From assembly GCF_029263665.1 (NCBI RefSeq), contig NZ_JAJUFQ010000004.1, positions 124,001-188,000 of the forward strand: a stretch of 64,000 nucleotides of DNA. Reading direction: 5' to 3'. Below the pieces are notes generated by a model that ran no database searches, had not been told where the DNA came from, and was given only the letters and a program-made list of their open reading frames with translations. Numbering within the stretch: position 1 is the first letter of the stretch; the number at the start of each line of letters is the position of its first letter. Shown piece after piece: positions 26,363 through 34,295 of the stretch. Source of the stretch: Halomonas sp. GTDB lineage: Bacteria; Pseudomonadota; Gammaproteobacteria; Pseudomonadales; Halomonadaceae. Position numbers and translations under genes: made by a program.

Positions 26363-27094
26363 TCAACCCGCGTGCAGTTGATTTTCCAGCTCCTTGCGCA
26401 CACTTTCATCCAATCCCAACGCCCCACCCAGTTCATTCAACCAAGCACGCTCCATGGCGTTTTCATCGCTGACCACAGCGTAGCTGATCAGGTACATTTC
26501 GCGCGCGGCCTGAGGAGAGTCCGCCTGACTGGCCAGCGCCTGGGCATCCAACGGTGCCTCGAGCTGACGCTGAACCCAGGCATTCAGTTCGTCATCAGCC
26601 CCCAGTTGCCCCATTTGCTCCGTGATCAGTTGCCGCTCCTGGGCATCGATATGGCCATCGGCGCGGGCTGCCATGATCACTGCCTGCAACACGCTGAGGC
26701 TACGTTGCTCCTGATCAGAACCCTCCAGGTCCTCGAGTGGGCGTCCTTCACTGGAGGGCGGTTGAGAAGTTGCTGCAGCACCCTGGGAACGCTGCCACGC
26801 CTTGAACGCCATCATGCCAAGGCCAGCCAATGCCGCGTACTTGACGGTCTTGCCACCGCCCTTGCCCAGCAACATGCCAAGCGCGCCACCTCCCAGCAGG
26901 CTCTTCATGTCCATCCCACTGCCCATGCCAGACCCGCGACTGCCTCCTTGTTTCGCTCCACCCAGGGAGGACGCCACGCTACCGATCAGCCCTCCAACAT
27001 CAAAACCACCTGAAGACCCACGAGAACTGGACGACGCCTTGCCGCCTCCCTTGGCCTGATTCAGCAACTGATCCAACAGGAACTTGGCATTCAT
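26363..27094 (-). CDS. TerB-like / DUF533 membrane-associated protein
   Basis: The 243-residue protein begins with a short helix (MNAKFLLDQLLNQAKG), a Gly/Ser-rich low-complexity stretch and a hydrophobic segment (YAALAGLGMMAFKAW). It ends with a TerB-type all-helical domain of about 140 residues (VIMAARADGHIDAQERQLI is its landmark). This matches the YebE/DUF533 inner-membrane family. Despite the TerB name there is no ter operon and no evidence for tellurite resistance. It stands alone, convergent with the importer. Confidence 0.85.
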   Translation of the reverse strand: MNAKFLLDQLLNQAKGGGKASSSSRGSSGGFDVGGLIGSVASSLGGAKQGGSRGSGMGSGMDMKSLLGGGALGMLLGKGGGKTVKYAALAGLGMMAFKAWQRSQGAAATSQPPSSEGRPLEDLEGSDQEQRSLSVLQAVIMAARADGHIDAQERQLITEQMGQLGADDELNAWVQRQLEAPLDAQALASQADSPQAAREMYLISYAVVSDENAMERAWLNELGGALGLDESVRKELENQLHAG

Positions 27095-27452
27095 GGTTGC
27101 AGCCTCGCTAAATAGAAAGAATGAGAAAGTATAGATCCTACCCGTCTAATGGACGCCCAGATACACCGAACCATCTCATAGCCGAAAGAGCATAATAAAT
27201 ATGACAAGATGCCAACTCCCTGAATATGCTCAACTATGCTCTTCCACTCTCCATGACCTTCCGCTTATAGACAGCCCTCGTATATCAAGCTAATTCTCTA
27301 CGACAATCAATCTACTGGCGCTTTACGTTTACCCACCTAACTTTTTACCTACACTGTTTTTCTATGCGCTTGCATCAAGGAAGTCTTTACGGGGGACAAA
27401 ACCGACAAAGACCGGTGTCTCCTGACATGCATGTCAATGAGGAGAATTGCAG
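27095..27452. promoter_or_regulatory. AT-rich 358-nt upstream region of the molybdenum hydroxylase operon
   Basis: This gap separates the divergent TerB-like gene and the hydroxylase operon. It is distinctly AT-rich for this window (for example CATAATAAATATGAC near 27190), contains a perfect 14-bp palindrome close to the start codon, and no RNA gene that I can see. Confidence 0.5.
27423..27436. promoter_or_regulatory. Perfect 14-bp palindrome just upstream of the hydroxylase operon
   Basis: TGACATGCATGTCA is perfectly self-complementary and ends 16 nt before ATG 27453, just ahead of the ribosome binding site GAGGAG. That position would let a bound repressor, or an mRNA hairpin, block initiation. 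No regulator gene is adjacent. Confidence 0.5.
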
Positions 27453-27935
27453 ATGATCACCCTAACCATCAACGGGCAGAAGCATGAGCTCGATGTACCG
27501 GAGCAAATGCCGCTGCTATGGGCATTGCGGGATGTCGTCAAGCTCACTGGAACCAAATTTGGCTGTGGCATAGCACAATGTGGTGCCTGCACGGTACACC
27601 TGGATGGAAAGCCAACACGTTCCTGCATCACTCCGGTCTCTACCGCCGCCAAACACGAGATCACTACGATTGATGCCATTGCCGACGACGAAACCGGCAG
27701 CCGCGTCCAGCAAGCCTGGTTGGATCTTGGCGTTGCCCAGTGTGGCTATTGTCAGGGTGGTCAGATCATGAGCGCCACGGCCCTGCTCAAGGAAACCCCA
27801 GCCCCTAGCGATGAGGAAATCGTCTCGGCAATGAACGGCAACCTGTGTCGCTGCGGTACCTATCAACGCATTCATCAGGCCATTCAGCACGTTGCCGGAC
27901 ATGCACCTGAAGCTGCCAAGGAGGAACAGTCATGA
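27453..27935 (+). CDS. Molybdenum hydroxylase 2Fe-2S subunit (IorA-like)
   Basis: This 160-residue electron-transfer subunit has an N-terminal plant-type 2Fe-2S domain (FGCGIAQCGACTVHLDG with a later Cys in RSCITPV). A helical C-terminal 2Fe-2S domain follows (CGYCQGGQIM and GNLCRCGTYQRI). This is the small subunit of isoquinoline 1-oxidoreductase or aldehyde dehydrogenase types that lack a separate FAD subunit. The start is ATG 27453 after GAGGAG; a TTG two codons earlier is less likely. It overlaps the large subunit by 4 nt. Confidence 0.92.
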   Translation: MITLTINGQKHELDVPEQMPLLWALRDVVKLTGTKFGCGIAQCGACTVHLDGKPTRSCITPVSTAAKHEITTIDAIADDETGSRVQQAWLDLGVAQCGYCQGGQIMSATALLKETPAPSDEEIVSAMNGNLCRCGTYQRIHQAIQHVAGHAPEAAKEEQS

Positions 27936-30298
27936 GCAGGGATGTCACCATGCCCCAGACAACCAACAAGCCCCGCGATTCCCTGTTGCTGGCCAACGTC
28001 AGCCGCCGCCAGATTCTCAAGGGCATGGTAGCCAGCGGAGCTCTGGTCATTGCCGCACGCTGGAATCTAGCCTGGGCCGAAGAACAGGAATCCACGAAAT
28101 ATGGCGCAGATGGCATGCCACATGGTTGGGTCGATGATCCCAATGTGTTCATCCAGATCGACACCGATGGCAGTGTCACAGTCGTCAATCATCGCTCTGA
28201 AATGGGCCAGGGCATTCGCACCAGCCTGGTGATGGTGGTTGCCGATGAACTGGGGGCAGATTGGCAGAAAGTGCGTGTTGAACAGGCCCCGGGCAATGAA
28301 GAACGCTACGGCAACCAGGATACCGATGGCTCGCGCAGCATGCGCCACTGGTTCGATCCTATGCGACGTGCCGCCGCCGCGGCCAGGACCATGCTGGAGC
28401 AGGCCGCGGCAGCTCAGTGGGAGGTCGATGCCAAGGAGTGCAAGGCTGGAGTCCACTCAGTCAAGCATTCTCCCAGCGGTCGTGAGCTGAGCTTCGGCGA
28501 ACTTGCTGAAGCTGCCAGCCAGTTGCCGGTACCCGAACGCGACAGCCTGGTGCTCAAACCGCGAGACCAGTGGCGCTACATCGGTCGGGACAATGAGACA
28601 GGTCCGTCAGTTTCGAAACGACCTCTTGCTATCGATGGTGCCGATATCGTCGCCGGCAAGGCCACTTACGGAGCCGATGTGTTACTGGATAACATGCTCT
28701 ATGCCGTAGTGGCACATCCGCCGGTTTACGGTGCCAAACTTGCCAGCGTCGACGACAGTGCCGCCCTGGAAGTCCCCGGCGTCGTCAAGGTGGTAACGAT
28801 CGAAGGGACACCTCAACCCTCCGCTTTCCATCCACTGGGTGGCGTGGCAGTAGTCGCCGAGAATACCTGGGCGGCCATGGAAGGTCGCCGTGCACTGAAG
28901 ATCGAGTGGGACAACGATTCTGCTGGCGACAATGCCAATTACAATTCCGATGACTTCCGGGAACAGCTCGAGAAAGTCGTACAGTCCCCCGGCGAGGTCA
29001 TCCGCAATAGCGGTGACATTGAGGCGGCGCTGGAGAATGCCGAGACACTGCTGGACGCCACCTATTACATGCCCCACCTGACTCAGGCACCTATGGAACC
29101 CCCTGTCGCCCAGGTGGTCTTCAAGGACGGCAAGGCTGAAGCCTGGGCCCCCGTTCAGGCGCCACAAGCCACTCGCGATGGCGTGGCAGAGTTGCTGGGC
29201 ATCGATGCACAGGATGTCACCATCAACGTCACGCTGCTTGGTGGAGGTTTCGGTCGCAAATCAAAGCCGGACTATGTGTTTGAAGCAGCGACACTGGCCA
29301 AACAACTGGATGGTCGACCTGTTCGCGTGCAATGGTCACGGGAAGACGATGTCCAGCATTCCTTTTATCACGCAGTGTCCGCGGACCGGCTGGAAGCGGG
29401 TCTTGATGCCGATGGCAATGCCATAGGGTGGAGGCACCGCACGGCAGCGCCGACCATCAGTTCACTGTTCGAGCAAGATCCCAAGCACTTGAGTGCTTCT
29501 GAACTGGGCATGGGTTTCAACACGATGCCTTTCGATATCCCCAATGTACGCCTGGAAAATCCGGCCGCCCCTGCCCACTTGCGTATTGGCTGGTTCCGGT
29601 CGGTATACAACTTGCCTCATGCTTTTGCCATCCAAAGCTTCGTTGCCGAAATGGCAAAAGCGGCCAATCGCGACCATCGTGACTACCTGCTCGAACTACT
29701 CGGTCCCGATCGCCAGATCAATCCTCGCGACGTAAACGATAGTTGGAACTATGGCGAAGACCCCAAGCTCTACCCCATCGATATTGCCCGCCTGCGTGCT
29801 GTGATCGAAAAAGCCACGGACGCTGCCGAATGGGAACGCGAGCGCCCGGAAGGACGCGGACTGGGGCTGGCGGTACATCATAGCTTCGTGTCTTATACCG
29901 CAGTGGTATTCGATGTCGAGGTGGATGATGCCGGTGAACTGACCATTCATAGTGCTGACATTGCCTTTGATTGTGGTCCTCAGATCAACCCGGAGCGCAT
30001 TCGCTCGCAAATGGAGGGTTCCTGCGTCATGGGAATAGGCATCGCCTTGCATAGCGAGATTACCGCCAAGAACGGCGCCATCGAGCAAACCAATTTCCAC
30101 CAGTACCTGGTACCACGTATGAGCCATATCCCCAAAGTCACGCGTGTACATTTGATTGGTGATGTACCTGATACCCCTTTAGGTGGCGTTGGCGAGCCTG
30201 GTCTTCCACCAATCGCTCCCGCACTATGCAACGCCATCCATGCTGCCTGCGGTAAACGTATTCGCCGTCTCCCTATCAGAAATCAGCTGAAGGCCTGA
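27932..30298 (+). CDS. Molybdopterin-binding catalytic subunit of a periplasmic xanthine-oxidase-family hydroxylase (IorB-like)
   Basis: The 788-residue protein has a Tat signal with SRRQILKGMVASGALVI near residue 25, so the folded enzyme is exported with its small subunit. Molybdopterin-binding blocks include VNHRSEMGQGIRTSL, LLGGGFGRKSKPDY, and GGVGEPGLPPIAPALCNAI, where the Glu is the catalytic base of the family. It belongs to the IorB/AldH type (single polypeptide with duplicated N-terminal domain), not to cytosolic XdhB. It hydroxylates an N-heterocycle or aldehyde at the cell surface; the substrate cannot be read from sequence. Confidence 0.9.
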   Translation: MSRDVTMPQTTNKPRDSLLLANVSRRQILKGMVASGALVIAARWNLAWAEEQESTKYGADGMPHGWVDDPNVFIQIDTDGSVTVVNHRSEMGQGIRTSLVMVVADELGADWQKVRVEQAPGNEERYGNQDTDGSRSMRHWFDPMRRAAAAARTMLEQAAAAQWEVDAKECKAGVHSVKHSPSGRELSFGELAEAASQLPVPERDSLVLKPRDQWRYIGRDNETGPSVSKRPLAIDGADIVAGKATYGADVLLDNMLYAVVAHPPVYGAKLASVDDSAALEVPGVVKVVTIEGTPQPSAFHPLGGVAVVAENTWAAMEGRRALKIEWDNDSAGDNANYNSDDFREQLEKVVQSPGEVIRNSGDIEAALENAETLLDATYYMPHLTQAPMEPPVAQVVFKDGKAEAWAPVQAPQATRDGVAELLGIDAQDVTINVTLLGGGFGRKSKPDYVFEAATLAKQLDGRPVRVQWSREDDVQHSFYHAVSADRLEAGLDADGNAIGWRHRTAAPTISSLFEQDPKHLSASELGMGFNTMPFDIPNVRLENPAAPAHLRIGWFRSVYNLPHAFAIQSFVAEMAKAANRDHRDYLLELLGPDRQINPRDVNDSWNYGEDPKLYPIDIARLRAVIEKATDAAEWERERPEGRGLGLAVHHSFVSYTAVVFDVEVDDAGELTIHSADIAFDCGPQINPERIRSQMEGSCVMGIGIALHSEITAKNGAIEQTNFHQYLVPRMSHIPKVTRVHLIGDVPDTPLGGVGEPGLPPIAPALCNAIHAACGKRIRRLPIRNQLKA

Positions 30299-30299
30299 C

Positions 30300-31286
30300 A
30301 TGAAACACCTGGATTTGCAGGTCATTGAGCAGGCACTGGCCTGGGCTCGCGAAGGAGAAACCCTGTGGCTATGCACAGTGCTTTCCACCTTCGGCTCGTC
30401 ACCACGCGAGCCCGGTTCCTGGCTAGTGGCAACAGGCGATGGCCAGCATGTCGGATCGCTTTCAGGCGGTTGTGTGGAAGAAGATTTTCTGGCCAGACTC
30501 CAGCACGGAGAGTTCGATCAGCCGGTTACGTTAGTGCGTTACGGAGAAAACCAGGCGATACACACTCAGCAACCGAGCATCACACTACCCTGTGGCGGTA
30601 TTCTCGAGGTACTGGTTGAACGCCTGGTCCCCGATTCACCTACGTTGGTGCATTTGGAGGTCCTTCACGCCACGTTGCTCGGCCAATGCTGCCTGTTGCG
30701 CTGTGTCGACAGCACCAACGGCAGCTTTCGCTTCTTGTCGGACAATGGCATGGGACCTCGTGTGGAGCACGACACCGCGCGCCATCTGATTCAGATGCGC
30801 ATTGGTCCTTCGGCCAGACTGATCATTGCGGGTGTTTCTCCGGTTTCGGTGGTCTGTGCAGAGTTTGCCAAGGCACTCGGTTTCGAGGTCATCGTTTGCG
30901 ACCCTCGGGATGAAGCTCGGGATAGCTTCCATGTCTCTGGAGTCGAGGTACAGGCAGTATTGCCTTCCCTGTTCATCAGCTCCGGCGGCTGCCACGCGTC
31001 AACTGCGGTGGTCGCACTCAGCCATGACCCTCGCATCGATGACCTAGCCATGATCGAAGCCGTACGTACTCCGGCTTTCTATATCGGCGTGATGGGCTCC
31101 CTGAAGACTTCTCAAACCCGCAGGGAGCGCCTGTTGCGCTCTGGAGGTCTGAGCGAAGACGATATTGCTCGGCTGCACATGCCCATTGGTCTGGACCTAG
31201 GCAGCAAGACCCCTGCTGAAATCGCCCTGTCCGTGATGGCGGATATTGTACGAGTTCAACGAGACAAGCCCCGTGACCAACTGTGA
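30300..31286 (+). CDS. XdhC-family molybdenum cofactor insertion chaperone
   Basis: This 328-residue protein has an N-terminal XdhC/CoxI domain (TVLSTFGSSPREPGSWLVA and GSLSGGCVEEDFL) and a C-terminal Rossmann-like domain with LIIAGVSPVSVV and YIGVMGSLKTSQTRRERL. XdhC binds and sulfurates molybdenum cofactor and delivers it to xanthine-dehydrogenase-type enzymes. It begins one base after the large-subunit stop codon, in the same operon, and must act before Tat export. Confidence 0.9.
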   Translation: MKHLDLQVIEQALAWAREGETLWLCTVLSTFGSSPREPGSWLVATGDGQHVGSLSGGCVEEDFLARLQHGEFDQPVTLVRYGENQAIHTQQPSITLPCGGILEVLVERLVPDSPTLVHLEVLHATLLGQCCLLRCVDSTNGSFRFLSDNGMGPRVEHDTARHLIQMRIGPSARLIIAGVSPVSVVCAEFAKALGFEVIVCDPRDEARDSFHVSGVEVQAVLPSLFISSGGCHASTAVVALSHDPRIDDLAMIEAVRTPAFYIGVMGSLKTSQTRRERLLRSGGLSEDDIARLHMPIGLDLGSKTPAEIALSVMADIVRVQRDKPRDQL

Positions 31287-31920
31287 ACGGATCGCCCCCG
31301 ACACAGCAATCGCTATTGTCCTCGCAGCAGGCTTCTCGCGGCGTTTTGGCACGCAGGACAAGCGCATCAGCCTACTGGTCAATGGGCAGCCGTTGCTTGC
31401 TGTCTCAGTGGCCAGGGCTTGCGAAGCCTTCGAACAGGTGTTCGTGGTTCTGCGCGAGGAGGACGACCCGACCGTCCTGGGCCTACCAGATAATGTTGCC
31501 GTCCTGCGTGCTCCCCGAGCCCTGCTTGGACTGGGTGCCAGCCTGGGTGATGCCATCGCGGCTATCCGGCGTGATCCGTCCATGGCCAAGGTGAGTGCTG
31601 CAGCTATCCTGCTCGGTGATATGCCGGATATTGCCAGCAGTACCCTAAGGGCGCTGTGCCGTCAGTCAGCATCGGACCGCATCATTCGCCCAGTCTTCCT
31701 GTCCAGCCACAGCATGTCACCGGGGCATCCTGTCCTTTTCGGGCGGGATTTCTTCAACGAACTGGAACGACTGGATGGAAACGAGGGGGGAAAAGAAATC
31801 ATCCAACGCCACCGGAATGCCTATCGACAAGTCCACGTTGCCGATCCTGGTGTATGTCGCGATATCGACACACCAGAAGCGCTGGAACGTTGGAGAGATA
31901 TCGATAACCACAAGGGATAA
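31273..31920 (+). CDS. MocA-like nucleotidyltransferase for molybdenum cofactor
   Basis: This 215-residue NTP transferase has the signature IVLAAGFSRRFGTQDKRISL, then LGDMPDI (metal-binding Asp) and the GHPVLFGRDFF block. MocA makes the cytosine dinucleotide form of the cofactor used by the xanthine-oxidase family. Start is uncertain: GTG 31273 or TTG 31246, both inside the end of xdhC; no ATG is suitably placed. The overlap with xdhC signals coupling. The set forms a self-contained hydroxylase plus maturation operon. Confidence 0.85.
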   Translation: MTNCERIAPDTAIAIVLAAGFSRRFGTQDKRISLLVNGQPLLAVSVARACEAFEQVFVVLREEDDPTVLGLPDNVAVLRAPRALLGLGASLGDAIAAIRRDPSMAKVSAAAILLGDMPDIASSTLRALCRQSASDRIIRPVFLSSHSMSPGHPVLFGRDFFNELERLDGNEGGKEIIQRHRNAYRQVHVADPGVCRDIDTPEALERWRDIDNHKG

Positions 31921-32021
31921 ACACAAGGCGGCTGGTCACCACGACTTATCGCTAGACCATGGCTTACAGATAGAGCCATCACTGCGGCCCAGCCACGCAA
32001 CCAGTCAGCAGCCATAAAGGA

Positions 32022-32131
32022 GGCAGCCCCGACAGCCACATCCCGGCACACGCATCCACCACTACCGTTGCTCCCTTCCGGGCCTGGCGGGGTTCGCAGT
32101 TTCGCGTTGCGGGAGGACCGACGGGGCCACC
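32022..32131 (-). ncRNA. ffs: 4.5S RNA, small signal recognition particle RNA
   Basis: Read on the minus strand, the sequence has CCTCCCGCAACGC, then GCCAGGCCCGGAAGGGAGCA (tetraloop GGAA with the conserved symmetric and asymmetric loops that bind Ffh), then GTGTGCCGGGATGTGGCTG, all matching bacterial 4.5S RNA. The ends are set by the 9-bp terminal pairing GGUGGCCCC / GGGGCUGCC. Length is about 110 nt, normal for gammaproteobacteria. It lies in a 387-nt gap between the MocA-like gene and the AbrB-like gene. Confidence 0.95.
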
Positions 32132-32149
32132 ACAGCAAGGCAGTCTCGA

Positions 32150-32177
32150 CATTCATGAATTTCAATCTCCATGAATG
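32150..32177. promoter_or_regulatory. Inverted repeat upstream of ffs
   Basis: CATTCATG (32150-32157) and CATGAATG (32170-32177) form a perfect 8-bp inverted pair with a 12-nt spacer, 19-46 nt upstream of the ffs 5' end, across the expected promoter. The left arm is itself part of a 10-bp palindrome ATTCATGAAT. Confidence 0.4.
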
Positions 32178-32307
32178 AAGGTGCCTGATTGAAGGCGCTT
32201 GGAAAATCAGCACGTTGTGCTATCTCTCCAAGACGGCAGGCACTATACCAACGCCGCATCGCGACCACAACCCTGAAGTCGAGAAAGTATACATATCTGC
32301 CACCGCT

Positions 32308-33348
32308 TCATTCCTTGGCGACATCCCGCTGGGCCTTGTGCTGTATCCAGCGAGCCAGCATGGGAGCAGCGAACATCAGCAAGATCATTCTGAGCAGATG
32401 GTGAAAGGCCACGAATACCGGATCCAGGTTCAGCGCCACAGCGAGAATCGTCATTTCGCCAATACCGCCCGGGGCCAATGCCAACAGCGCCACATCCCGA
32501 GGTACACCGACGAAACGGTGAATCAGCTCGGCAAAGACAGCCAGCACCATCAATGCCAATGCCGTGGCTACTGTCGAATCGAGCAACGAGCGAGAGAAAA
32601 TCGCACCGGATAGACCGCGAAAACGCGCCCCAATGGCACTACCGGTCACCCACAGCACAATATTCATGCCGACAGGAGGCAGGCTGAAATGAGCGATATC
32701 AGCAACTGAAGCCAGCGCAGCCAGGATCAACGGTGCCAGCAATTCCGGTGTCGGCAGACGCAGCCTCTTGCCCAGCCAGATAGCTGGCAGTATACCCAGC
32801 AGCAGCCAGGCATCTTCCAGCTCCAGAGTTGGCCGAGTCATGCCCGCAGCGGGGTCCTCCAGCATCCAGAACAGAGGCGGCAACAGCAGGATCACCAGAA
32901 CGATACGCAGCGATTGAGCAATTGCGATACGGGTGGGTTCACCACCACTCTGCTCCCCCATGATGATCATCGCGGTCATGGCACCGGGAGCAGAGGAAAA
33001 CAACGCGCTGATACCATCAAAGCCTCGACGTCGATACCACCATGCAGCAGCCAACGTGGAGCACGTTATCGCCACCACCAGCAACAGCGCCGACAGCCAC
33101 CACTCCTGCACCTGGTGAGTCAGTTCCGGTGTTACTCTGGCCCCAAGTACCAGCCCCATCACCCCAAGAAAAACACCACGCAAGCGCTCTGGCACTGCCA
33201 CATCCACACCACGGCTGGCTAGCAGCAGGTTGGCCACAAGAGGACCAAGCATCCATGCCAGCGGCAAGCCAGTCAGGGAAAATACGCTACCTCCAACAGC
33301 TCCCCCGACAAGGGAACGCCCCAGGGCCAGCCAGCGAGAGCGATCCAT
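32308..33348 (-). CDS. AbrB-type integral membrane protein (putative transporter)
   Basis: The 346-residue protein has about ten hydrophobic helices in two repeats, each with a Pro/Gly-rich LAWMLGP or LALAPGGIGEM block. That is the duplicated membrane domain often labelled AbrB in databases (TIGR03082 style). The label comes from E. coli AbrB of unknown function and does not mean a DNA-binding protein. The substrate is unknown. It is transcribed away from the TlyA gene. Confidence 0.82.
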   Translation of the reverse strand: MDRSRWLALGRSLVGGAVGGSVFSLTGLPLAWMLGPLVANLLLASRGVDVAVPERLRGVFLGVMGLVLGARVTPELTHQVQEWWLSALLLVVAITCSTLAAAWWYRRRGFDGISALFSSAPGAMTAMIIMGEQSGGEPTRIAIAQSLRIVLVILLLPPLFWMLEDPAAGMTRPTLELEDAWLLLGILPAIWLGKRLRLPTPELLAPLILAALASVADIAHFSLPPVGMNIVLWVTGSAIGARFRGLSGAIFSRSLLDSTVATALALMVLAVFAELIHRFVGVPRDVALLALAPGGIGEMTILAVALNLDPVFVAFHHLLRMILLMFAAPMLARWIQHKAQRDVAKE

Positions 33349-33508
33349 TTATCCTCCTGTTGTCATGCGCTATCGAAGGAAACACGGAGGAAGTGCCGAA
33401 CCTGTGGCCCCCATGTCGTGTCATCATAGTTAACCGACTAATCAATCCAGTATGGCATACTTGTGCCGCCAACTTCTTCGGCACCTTGAGTCAGCCACAG
33501 GAATTTCC

Positions 33509-34267
33509 ATGCCACGCCTCGATCAGTTGCTTGTCGGCCAGGGCCTTGCCCGCTCTCGAACTCGTGCTCAGCGCTTGATTCGCCACGGACGGGTACGCAG
33601 GGCCGATGACGGGAAAATACTGACCCGCCCTGGTGAAAAGTGTCCGGACGATCTGCAACTGGTGGTGGAAGAAGACCCGGAAGAGCGTTATGTGTCCCGT
33701 GCCGGACTCAAGCTGGAGGCCGTGATCACGGCACTGGGGCTGGAACTCCAGGACTTTTGTGTACTCGACGTGGGTCAATCCACTGGGGGCTTCAGCGACT
33801 GCGCCCTGAGCTTTGGCGCAGCACATGTGATTGGTGTCGAAGTCGGTCATGACCAACTCGACCCGAGCCTGCGCTCAGATCCTCGCATCACCTGCCTGGA
33901 AGGGCTCAACGCACGCGCCATGGCCAATGATGCCCGCTTGACAGCAGCCATCGCTCAACATGGTCCTGTCGCCTTGGCAGTGATGGATGTGTCCTTCATT
34001 TCTCAGACCTTGATACTGCCGGAAATTGCAGCCCTGCTGCCGTCAGGCAGTAGTCTGGTATCCCTGGTCAAACCTCAGTTCGAAGTCGGCCCAGGCGCAG
34101 TCGACGCCCGTGGAGTGGTAGCAGATCCTCGCCGCTATGCCGAGGTCGAAGCGCGCATTCGTGCCGTTTGCACAGAATGCGGCTTCCATATTCTTCACTG
34201 GCAGGATAGTCCGATCCTAGGCGGCGACGGCAACCGCGAGTTTCTGCTCCAGGCCATGCGGCGCTGA
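33509..34267 (+). CDS. TlyA-family rRNA (cytidine-2'-O)-methyltransferase-like protein
   Basis: The 252-residue protein has an N-terminal S4 RNA-binding domain (RLDQLLVGQGLARSRTRAQR). A FtsJ-like methyltransferase follows with AdoMet motif DVGQSTGGFSDC and ALAVMDVSFISQTLIL. KPQFEVGPGAV carries the family Lys. The usual motif is DVGASTGGF; Gln replaces the first Ala. TlyA methylates 16S and 23S rRNA in mycobacteria; the hemolysin label often attached is historical. ATG 33509 follows CAGGA; the longer upstream frame is rejected because the S4 domain begins at once. Confidence 0.88.
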   Translation: MPRLDQLLVGQGLARSRTRAQRLIRHGRVRRADDGKILTRPGEKCPDDLQLVVEEDPEERYVSRAGLKLEAVITALGLELQDFCVLDVGQSTGGFSDCALSFGAAHVIGVEVGHDQLDPSLRSDPRITCLEGLNARAMANDARLTAAIAQHGPVALAVMDVSFISQTLILPEIAALLPSGSSLVSLVKPQFEVGPGAVDARGVVADPRRYAEVEARIRAVCTECGFHILHWQDSPILGGDGNREFLLQAMRR

Positions 34268-34295
34268 TCCGGCGCGGCCTGGAGCAGACAGCGCA

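Noticed and set aside
26363..27094. Tellurite resistance
   Set aside because: Only a TerB-like fold is present; no ter operon genes are seen.
31921..32307. tRNA or protein gene in the gap
   Set aside because: The only structured element is the 4.5S RNA on the minus strand; no cloverleaf or supported frame.
33509..34267. Hemolysin
   Set aside because: TlyA has S4 and methyltransferase motifs; the hemolysin name is historical.
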